Source of the DNA: Ptiloglossa arizonensis
Taxonomy: Eukaryota; Arthropoda; Insecta; Hymenoptera; Colletidae
Assembly (NCBI RefSeq): GCF_051014685.1
Contig: NW_027478779.1
Span: forward strand, 310,001 to 374,000
Reading direction: 5' to 3'
Length of the DNA stretch: 64,000 bases
Made by a program: the position numbers and the translations under genes. The notes under the pieces were generated by a model. It worked only from the letters and a program-made list of their open reading frames with translations. It made no database searches and was not told the DNA's origin. Within the stretch, counting starts at the first letter, position 1. Every line of letters begins with the position of its first letter. Positions 52,842 to 63,502 of this stretch are shown here, one piece after another.

Positions 52842-55291
52842 CGTATAACGTATAACGTATAACGTATAACGTATAACGTATAACGTATAACGTATAACGT
52901 ATAACGTATAACGCATAAAGTATAACGTATAACGTATAACGTATAACGTATAACGTATAACGTATGACGTATAACGTATAACGTATAACGTATAACGTAT
53001 AACGTATAACGTATAACGTATAACGTATAACGTATAACGTATAACGTATAACGTATAACGTATAACGTATAACGTATAACGTGTAACGAAGAACGTATAA
53101 CGTATAACGTATAACGTATAAGGTATAACGTATAACGTATAACGTATAACGTATAACGTGTAACGAAGAACGTATAACGAAGAACGTAAAACGTATAACG
53201 TATATCGTATAACGCATAACGTATAGCGAATAACGCATAACGTATAACGTATAACGTATAACGTATAACGTATAACGTATAACGTATAACGTATAACGTA
53301 TAACGTATAACGTATAACGTATAACGTATAACGTATAACGCATAACGTATAACGTATAACGTATAACGTATAACGTATAACGTATAACGTATAACGTATA
53401 ACGTGTAACGTATAACGTGTAACGTATAACGTATAACGTATAACGCATAACGTATAACGTATAAGGTAAAACGTATAACGTATAACGTATAACGTACAAC
53501 GTATAACGTAGAACGTATAACGTATAACGTATAACGTATAACGTATAACGTATAACGTATAACGTATAACGTATAACGTATAACGTATAACGTATAACGT
53601 ATAAAGTATAACGTATAACCAATAACGTATAACGTATAACGTATAACGTATAACGTATAACGTATAACGTATAACGTATAACGCATAAAGTATAACGCAT
53701 AAAGTATAACGTATAACGTATAACGTATAACGTATAACGTATAACGTATAACGTATAACGTATAACGTATAACGTATAACGTATAACGTGTAACGAAGAA
53801 CGTATAACGTATAACGTATAACGTATAAGGTATAACGTATAACGTATAACGTATAACGTATAACGTGTAACGAAGAACGTATAACGAAGAACGTAAAACG
53901 TATAACGTATATCGTATAACGCATAACGTATAGCGAATAACGCATAACGTATAACGTATAACGTATAACGTATAACGTATAACGTATAACGTATAACGTA
54001 TAACGCATAACGTATAACGCATAACGTATAACGCATAACGTATAACGCATAACGTATAACGCATAACGTATAACGTATAACGTATAACGTATAACGTATA
54101 ACGTATAACGTATAACGTATAACGTATAACGTATAACGTATAACGTATAACGTATAACGTATAACGTATAACGTATAACGTATAACGTATAACGTATAAC
54201 GTATAACGTATAACGTATAACGTATAACGTATAACGTATGACGTATCACGTATAACGTATAACGTATAACGTATAAAGTATAACGTATAACCAATAACGT
54301 ATAACGTATAACGTATAACGTATAACGTATAACGTATAACGTATTACGTATAACGTATAACGCATAAAGTATAACGCATAAAGTATAACGTATAACGTAT
54401 AACGTATAACGTATAACGTATAACGTATAACGTATAACGTATAACGTATAACGTATAACGTATAACGTATAACGTATAACGTATAACGTATAACGTATAA
54501 AGTATAACGTATAACCAATAACGTATAACGTATAACGTATAACGTATAACGTATAACGTATAACGTATAACGTATAACGTATAACGCATAAAGTATAACG
54601 CATAAAGTATAACGTATAACGTATAACGTATAACGTATAACGTATAACGTATAACGTATAACGTATAACGTATAACGTATAACGTATAACGTATAACGTA
54701 TAACGTATAACGCGTAACGTATAACGCGTAACGTATAACGTATAACGTATAACGCATAACGTATAACGTATAAGGTAAAACGTATAACGTATAACGTATA
54801 ACGTACAACGTATAACGTATAACGTATAACGTATAACGTATAACGTATAACGTATAACGTATAACGTATAACGTATAACGTATAACGTATAACGTATAAC
54901 GTATATCGTATAACGTATAACGTATAACGTATAACGTATAAAGTATAACGTATAACCAATAACGTATAACGTATAACGTATAACGTATAACGTATAACGT
55001 ATAACGTATTACGTATAACGCATAAAGTATAACGCATAAAGTATAACGTATAACGTATAACGTATAACGTATAACGTATAACGTATAACGTATAACGTAT
55101 AACGTATAACGTATAACGTATAACGTATAACGTATAACGCATAACGTATAACGCATAACGTATAACGCATAACGTATAACGCATAACGTATAACGTATAA
55201 CGTATAACGTATAACGTATAACGTATAACGTATAACGTATAACGTATAACGTATAACGTATAACGTATAACGTATAACGTATAACGTATAA
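52842..55291. repeat. F3 tail
   Basis: Short class: CGTATGA at 52,961, 217 bp after the F start. CGTGTAA, CGAAGAA at 53,080, five CGCATAA at 14-bp spacing (54,004-54,066), CGTATGA, CGTATCA at 54,235. It repeats the F6 tail at +7,049 bp over at least 1.2 kb, but the CCTATAA and CGCATAA pair that follow CGTATCA in F2 and F6 are missing. CGCGTAA pair near 54,715; four CGCATAA from 55,138. Confidence 0.8.
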
Positions 55292-55389
55292 CGCATAGCG
55301 TCTAACGTATGACATATCACGTATAAGGTATGACCTATAACGTATAACGTATAACGTATAACGTATAACGTATAACGTATAAGGTAAAA
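55292..55389. repeat. F cassette 4, 98 bp
   Basis: Standard F, reached directly from an F tail without an intervening D or E, 2,548 bp after F3. Confidence 0.95.
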
Positions 55390-56544
55390 CGTATAACGTA
55401 TAACGTATAACGTATAACGTATAACGTATAACGTATAACGTATAACGTATAACGTATAACGCATAAAGTATAACGTATAACGTATAACGTATAACGTATA
55501 ACGTATAACGTATGACGTATAACGTATAACGTATAACGTATAACGTATAACGTATAACGTATAACGTATAACGTATAACGTATAACGTATAACGTATAAC
55601 GTATAACGTATAACGTATAACGTATAACGTGTAACGAAGAACGTATAACGTATAACGTATAACGTATAAGGTATAACGTATAACGTATAACGTATAACGT
55701 ATAACGTGTAACGAAGAACGTATAACGAAGAACGTAAAACGTATAACGTATATCGTATAACGCATAACGTATAGCGAATAACGCATAACGTATAACGTAT
55801 AACGTATAACGTATAACGTATAACGTATAACGTATAACGTATAACGTATAACGTATAACGTATAACGTATAACGTATAACGTATAACGCATAACGTATAA
55901 CGTATAACGTATAACGTATAACGTATAACGTATAACGTATAACGTATAACGTGTAACGTATAACGTGTAACGTATAACGTATAACGTATAACGCATAACG
56001 TATAACGTATAAGGTAAAACGTATAACGTATAACGTATAACGTACAACGTATAACGTAGAACGTATAACGTATAACGTATAACGTATAACGTATAACGTA
56101 TAACGTATAACGTATAACGTATAACGTATAACGTATAACGTATAACGTATAAAGTATAACGTATAACCAATAACGTATAACGTATAACGTATAACGTATA
56201 ACGTATAACGTATAACGTATAACGTATAACGCATAAAGTATAACGCATAAAGTATAACGTATAACGTATAACGTATAACGTATAACGTATAACGTATAAC
56301 GTATAACGTATAACGTATAACGTATAACGTATAACGTATAACGTATAACGTGTAACGAAGAACGTATAACGTATAACGTATAACGTATAAGGTATAACGT
56401 ATAACGTATAACGTATAGCGTATAACGTATAACGTATAACGTATAACGTATAACGTATAACGTATAACGTATAACGTATAACGTATAACGTATAACGTAT
56501 AACGTATAACGTATAACGTATAACGTATAACGTATAACGTATAA
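55390..56544. repeat. F4 tail, shortened
   Basis: Short class (CGTATGA at 55,509, CGAAGAA block from 55,628). It follows the F3 pattern through CGTGTAA, N, CGTGTAA (about 55,951), CGTACAA, N, CGTAGAA, the CGCATAA, AGTATAA doublet and one CGTGTAA, CGAAGAA (about 56,350), then GGTATAA, CGTATAG and a plain run into E4. The 14-bp CGCATAA series and the CGCGTAA pair are missing. Confidence 0.75.
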
Positions 56545-56768
56545 CGTAAAACGTATAGCGTATAATGTATAACGTATAACGTAAAACGTATGACGTGTTA
56601 CATATTACGTATATCGTATAACGTATAACGTATAACGTATAACGTATAGCGTATAACGTATAACGTATAACGCATAACGTCTAACGTGTGACATATCACG
56701 TATAAGGTATGACCTATAACGTATAACGTATAACGTATAACGTATAACGTATAACGTATAGGGTATAA
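56545..56768. repeat. E cassette 4, 224 bp
   Basis: Same unit order as E1-E3; 4,473 bp after E3. Confidence 0.95.
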
Positions 56769-57825
56769 CGTATAACGTATAACGTATAACCTATAACGTA
56801 TAACGTATAACGTATAACGTATAACGTATAACGTATAACGTATGACGTGTAACGTATAACGTATAAAGTATAACGTATAACGTATAACGTATAACGTATA
56901 ACGTATAACGTATAACGTATAACGTATAACGTATAACGTATAACGTATAACGTATAACGTATAACGTATAACGTATAACGTATAACGTATAACGTATAAC
57001 GTATAACGTATAACGTATAACGTATAACGTATAACGTATAAAGTATAACGTATAACCAATAACGTATAACGTATAACGTATAACGTATAACGTATAACGT
57101 ATAACGTATAACGTATAACGTATAACGTATAACGTATAACGCATAAAGTATAACGTATAACGTATAACGTATAACGTATAACGTATAACGTATAACGTAT
57201 AACGTATAACGTATAACGTATAACGTATAACGTATAACGCATAAAGTATAACGTATAACGTATAACGTATAACGTATAACGTATAACGTATGACGTATAA
57301 CGTATAACGTATAACGTATAACGTATAACGTATAACGTATAACGTATAACGTATAACGTATAACGTATAACGTATAACGTATAACGTATAACGTATAACG
57401 TATAACGTGTAACGAAGAACGTATAACGTATAACGTATAACGTATAAGGTATAACGTATAACGTATAACGTATAACGTATAACGTGTAACGAAGAACGTA
57501 TAACGAAGAACGTAAAACGTATAACGTATATCGTATAACGCATAACGTATAGCGAATAACGCATAACGTATAACGTATAACGTATAACGTATAACGTATA
57601 ACGTATAACGTATAACGTATAACGTATAACGTATAACGTATAACGTATAACGTATAACGTATAACGCATAACGTATAACGTATAACGTATAACGTATAAC
57701 GTATAACGTATAACGTATAACGTATAACGTGTAACGTATAACGTGTAACGTATAACGTATAACGTATAACGCATAACGTATAACGTATAAGGTAAAACGT
57801 ATAACGTATAACGTATAACGTACAA
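56769..57825. repeat. E4 tail with the F cassette missing
   Basis: Begins like the E2-F2 linker (CCTATAA, CGTATGA, CGTGTAA, AGTATAA, CCAATAA, CGCATAA, AGTATAA at about 57,141). Then, where F would start, it goes to a second CGCATAA, AGTATAA (about 57,239) and the post-F order: CGTATGA (about 57,290), CGTGTAA, CGAAGAA (about 57,408), CGTGTAA, N, CGTGTAA (about 57,728), GGTAAAA, CGTACAA. The F cassette appears to have been lost by exchange between the CGCATAA, AGTATAA units on its two sides (inference). Confidence 0.75.
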
Positions 57826-57951
57826 CGTATAGCGTATAACGTATAACGTATAACGCATAACGTCTAACGTGTGACATATCACGTATAAGGTATGACCTAT
57901 AACGTATAACGTATAACGTATAACGTATAACGTATAACGTATAGGGTATAA
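57826..57951. repeat. E cassette 5, 126-bp fragment
   Basis: Only the last 18 units of E are present, from the internal CGTATAG to GGTATAA. They are joined to GGTAAAA, three N, CGTACAA of an F-type tail on the left. In E1 the matching part is 44,841-44,966, also 126 bp. Confidence 0.95.
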
Positions 57952-58420
57952 CGTATAACGTATAACGTATAACCTATAACGTATAACGTATAACGTATAA
58001 CGTATAACGTATAACGTATAACGTATGACGTGTAACGTATAACGTATAAAGTATAACGTATAACGTATAACGTATAACGTATAACGTATAACGTATAACG
58101 TATAACGTATAACGTATAACGTATAACGTATAACGTATAACGTATAACGTATAACGTATAACGTATAACGTATAACGTATAACGTATAACGTATAACGTA
58201 TAACGTATAACGTATAACGTATAAAGTATAACGTATAACCAATAACGTATAACGTATAACGTATAACGTATAACGTATAACGTATAACGTATAACGTATA
58301 ACGTATAACGTATAACGTATAACGCATAAAGTATAACGTATAACGCATAAAGTATAACGTATAACGTATAACGTATAACGTATAACGTATAACGTATAAC
58401 GTATAACGTATAACGTATAA
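57952..58420. repeat. E5-F5 linker
   Basis: E2-F2 linker pattern, but with a second CGCATAA, AGTATAA three units after the first (about 58,323 and 58,344), making it three units longer. Confidence 0.8.
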
Positions 58421-58518
58421 CGCATAGCGTCTAACGTATGACATATCACGTATAAGGTATGACCTATAACGTATAACGTATAACGTATAACGTATAACGT
58501 ATAACGTATAAGGTAAAA
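58421..58518. repeat. F cassette 5, 98 bp
   Basis: Standard F; CGTATGA follows at 58,638, 217 bp from its start (short class). Confidence 0.95.
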
Positions 58519-59792
58519 CGTATAACGTATAACGTATAACGTATAACGTATAACGTATAACGTATAACGTATAACGTATAACGTATAACGCATAAAGTAT
58601 AACGTATAACGTATAACGTATAACGTATAACGTATAACGTATGACGTATAACGTATAACGTATAACGTATAACGTATAACGTATAACGTATAACGTATAA
58701 CGTATAACGTATAACGTATAAAGTATAACGTATAACCAATAACGTATAACGTATAACGTATAACGTATAACGTATAACGTATAACGCATAACGTATAACG
58801 CATAACGTATAACGCATAACGCATAACGTATAACGTATAACGTATAACGTATAACGTATAACGTATAACGTATAACGTATAAAGTATAACGTATAACCAA
58901 TAACGTATAACGTATAACGTATAACGTATAACGTATAACGTATAACGTATTACGTATAACGTATAACGCATAAAGTATAACGCATAAAGTATAACGTATA
59001 ACGTATAACGTATAACGTATAACGTATAACGTATAACGTATAACGTATAACGTATAACGTATAACGTATAACGTATAACGTATAACGTATAACGTATAAC
59101 GTATAACGTATAAAGTATAACGTATAACCAATAACGTATAACGTATAACGTATAACGTATAACGTATAACGTATAACGTATAACGTATAACGTATAACGC
59201 ATAAAGTATAACGCATAAAGTATAACGTATAACGTATAACGTATAACGTATAACGTATAACGTATAACGTATAACGTATAACGTATAACGTATAACGTAT
59301 AACGTATAACGTATAACGTATAACGCGTAACGTATAACGCGTAACGTATAACGTATAACGTATAACGCATAACGTATAACGTATAAGGTAAAACGTATAA
59401 CGTATAACGTATAACGTACAACGTATAACGTATAACGTATAACGTATAACGTATAACGTATAACGTATAACGTATAACGTATAACGTATAACGTATAACG
59501 TATAACGTATAACGTATAACGTATAACGTATAACGTATAACGTATAACGTATAACGTATAACGTATAACGTATAACGTATAACGTATAACGTATAACGTA
59601 TAACGTATAACGTATAACGTATAACGTATAACGTATAACGTAAAACGTATAGCGTATAACGTATAACGTATAACGTATAACGTATAACGTATAACGTATA
59701 ACGTATAACGTATAACGCATAAAGTATAACGTATAACGTATAACGTATAACGTATAACGTATAACGTATAACGTATAACGTATAACGTATAA
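58519..59792. repeat. F5 tail, rearranged
   Basis: After CGTATGA it lacks the CGAAGAA blocks. It has AGTATAA, N, CCAATAA (about 58,720), a CGCATAA series that includes two adjacent CGCATAA units (58,814 and 58,821), two more AGTATAA, CCAATAA sets, CGTATTA (about 58,950), CGCGTAA, N, CGCGTAA (about 59,325), GGTAAAA, CGTACAA (59,415), a 31-unit plain run, CGTAAAA, CGTATAG (59,639), then CGCATAA, AGTATAA before F6. The CGTAAAA, CGTATAG pair is how E begins, but no E follows. Confidence 0.75.
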
Positions 59793-59890
59793 CGCATAGC
59801 GTCTAACGTATGACATATCACGTATAAGGTATGACCTATAACGTATAACGTATAACGTATAACGTATAACGTATAACGTATAAGGTAAAA
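59793..59890. repeat. F cassette 6, 98 bp
   Basis: Standard F, 1,372 bp after F5. Confidence 0.95.
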
Positions 59891-62802
59891 CGTATAACGT
59901 ATAACGTATAACGTATAACGTATAACGTATAACGTATAACGTATAACGTATAACGTATAACGCATAAAGTATAACGTATAACGTATAACGTATAACGTAT
60001 AACGTATAACGTATGACGTATAACGTATAACGTATAACGTATAACGTATAACGTATAACGTATAACGTATAACGTATAACGTATAACGTATAACGTATAA
60101 CGTATAACGTATAACGTATAACGTATAACGTGTAACGAAGAACGTATAACGTATAACGTATAACGTATAAGGTATAACGTATAACGTATAACGTATAACG
60201 TATAACGTGTAACGAAGAACGTATAACGAAGAACGTAAAACGTATAACGTATAGCGTATAACGCATAACGTATAGCGAATAACGCATAACGTATAACGTA
60301 TAACGTATAACGTATAACGTATAACGTATAACGTATAACGTATAACGTATAACGTATAACGTATAACGTATAACGTATAACGTATAACGCATAACGTATA
60401 ACGTATAACGTATAACGTATAACGTATAACGTATAACGTATAACGTATAACGTGTAACGTATAACGTGTAACGTATAACGTATAACGTATAACGCATAAC
60501 GTATAACGTATAAGGTAAAACGTATAACGTATAACGTATAACGTACAACGTATAACGTAGAACGTATAACGTATAACGTATAACGTATAACGTATAACGT
60601 ATAACGTATAACGTATAACGTATAACGTATAACGTATAACGTATAACGTATAAAGTATAACGTATAACCAATAACGTATAACGTATAACGTATAACGTAT
60701 AACGTATAACGTATAACGTATAACGTATAACGCATAAAGTATAACGCATAAAGTATAACGTATAACGTATAACGTATAACGTATAACGTATAACGTATAA
60801 CGTATAACGTATAACGTATAACGTATAACGTATAACGTGTAACGAAGAACGTATAACGTATAACGTATAACGTATAAGGTATAACGTATAACGTATAACG
60901 TATAACGTATAACGTGTAACGAAGAACGTATAACGAAGAACGTAAAACGTATAACGTATATCGTATAACGCATAACGTATAGCGAATAACGCATAACGTA
61001 TAACGTATAACGTATAACGTATAACGTATAACGTATAACGTATAACGTATAACGCATAACGTATAACGCATAACGTATAACGCATAACGTATAACGCATA
61101 ACGTATAACGCATAACGTATAACGTATAACGTATAACGTATAACGTATAACGTATAACGTATAACGTATAACGTATAACGTATAACGTATAACGTATAAC
61201 GTATAACGTATAACGTATAACGTATAACGTATAACGTATAACGTATAACGTATAACGTATAACGTATAACGTATAACGTATAACGTATGACGTATCACGT
61301 ATAACGTATAACCTATAACGTATAACGTATAACGTATAACGTATAACGTATAACGTATAACGCATAACGTATAACGCATAACGTATAACGTATAACGTAT
61401 AACGTATAACGTATAACGTATAACGTATAACGTATAACGTATAACGTATAACGTATAACGTATAACGTATAACGTATAACGTATAACGTATAACGTATAA
61501 AGTATAACGTATAACCAATAACGTATAACGTATAACGTATAACGTATAACGTATAACGTATAACGTATTACGTATAACGTATAACGCATAAAGTATAACG
61601 CATAAAGTATAACGTATAACGTATAACGTATAACGTATAACGTATAACGTATAACGTATAACGTATAACGTATAACGTATAACGTATAACGTATAACGTA
61701 TAACGTATAACGTATAACGTATAACGTATAAAGTATAACGTATAACCAATAACGTATAACGTATAACGTATAACGTATAACGTATAACGTATAACGTATA
61801 ACGTATAACGTATAACGCATAAAGTATAACGCATAAAGTATAACGTATAACGTATAACGTATAACGTATAACGTATAACGTATAACGTATAACGTATAAC
61901 GTATAACGTATAACGTATAACGTATAACGTATAACGTATAACGCGTAACGTATAACGCGTAACGTATAACGTATAACGTATAACGCATAACGTATAACGT
62001 ATAAGGTAAAACGTATAACGTATAACGTATAACGTACAACGTATAACGTATAACGTATAACGTATAACGTATAACGTATAACGTATAACGTATAACGTAT
62101 AACGTATAACGTATAACGTATAACGTATAACGTATATCGTATAACGTATAACGTATAACGTATAACGTATAAAGTATAACGTATAACCAATAACGTATAA
62201 CGTATAACGTATAACGTATAACGTATAACGTATAACGTATTACGTATAACGCATAAAGTATAACGCATAAAGTATAACGTATAACGTATAACGTATAACG
62301 TATAACGTATAACGTATAACGTATAACGTATAACGTATAACGTATAACGTATAACGTATAACGTATAACGCATAACGTATAACGCATAACGTATAACGCA
62401 TAACGTATAACGCATAACGTATAACGTATAACGTATAACGTATAACGTATAACGTATAACGTATAACGTATAACGTATAACGTATAACGTATAACGTATA
62501 ACGTATAACGTATAACGTATAACGTATAACGTATAACGTATAACGTATAACGTATAACGTATAACGTATAACGTATAACGTATAACGTATAACGTATAAC
62601 GTATATCGTATAACGTATAACGTATAACGTATAACGTATAAAGTATAACGTATAACCAATAACGTATAACGTATAACGTATAACGTATAACGTATAACGT
62701 ATAACGTATTACGTATAACGTATAACGTATAACGTATAACGTATAACGTATAACGTATAACGTATAACGTATAACGTATAACGTATAACGTATAACGTAT
62801 AA
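59891..62802. repeat. F6 tail, the most complete one
   Basis: Short class (CGTATGA at 60,010; CGAAGAA block from 60,129). One CGTATAG (about 60,250) replaces the usual CGTATAT. Five CGCATAA at 14-bp spacing (61,053-61,115), CGTATGA, CGTATCA (61,284), CCTATAA (61,312), CGCATAA pair, two AGTATAA, CCAATAA sets, CGCGTAA pair (about 61,942), CGTATAT, CGTATTA, four CGCATAA (62,369-62,417), a plain run and a final CGTATAT, CCAATAA, CGTATTA set before D5. This is the only place where the full F-tail-D-E path is seen without loss. Confidence 0.8.
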
Positions 62803-62984
62803 CGTAAAACATATGACGTATTACATATTACGTATAACGTATAACGTATAACGTATAACGTATAACGTATAACGTATAACGTGTAACGAAGAACGTATAA
62901 CGGATAACGTAAAACGTATAACATATATCCTATAACGCATAACGTATATCGTATAACGCATAACGTATAGCGAATAACGCATAA
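62803..62984. repeat. D cassette 5, 182 bp
   Basis: Same as D1. It lies 14,896 bp (2,128 units) after D4, all three intervening E-F rounds having no D. Confidence 0.95.
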
Positions 62985-63278
62985 CGTATAACGTATAACG
63001 TATAACGTATAACGTATAACGTATAACGAATAACGTATAACGTATAACGTATAACGTATAACGTATAACGTATAACGTATAACGTATAACGTATAACGTA
63101 TAACGTATAACGTATAACGTATAACGTATAACGTATAACGTATAACGTATAACGTATAACGTATAACGTATAACGTATAACGTATAACGTATAACGTATA
63201 ACGTATAACGTATAACGTATAACGTATAACGTATAACGTATAACGTATAACGTATAACGTATAACGTATAACGTATAA
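62985..63278. repeat. D5 tail
   Basis: Six plain units, CGAATAA at 63,027, then 35 plain units up to E6. It lacks the three-copy CGCATAA series found in the D2 and D4 tails. Confidence 0.85.
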
Positions 63279-63502
63279 CGTAAAACGTATAGCGTATAAT
63301 GTATAACGTATAACGTAAAACGTATGACGTGTTACATATTACGTATATCGTATAACGTATAACGTATAACGTATAACGTATAGCGTATAACGTATAACGT
63401 ATAACGCATAACGTCTAACGTGTGACATATCACGTATAAGGTATGACCTATAACGTATAACGTATAACGTATAACGTATAACGTATAACGTATAGGGTAT
63501 AA
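63279..63502. repeat. E cassette 6, 224 bp
   Basis: Same unit order as E1-E4; 519 bp from the CATATGA unit of D5 to its CGTGTTA. Confidence 0.95.

Noticed and set aside
58950..62387. Long - strand open reading frames (over 1,000 codons) of YTLYVIR repeats, and many shorter ones
   Set aside because: They follow from the unit having no - strand stop in any frame. Overlapping frames are equally open, start codons are only CGCATAA-type variants, and there is no unique sequence, splice context or codon signature of selection.
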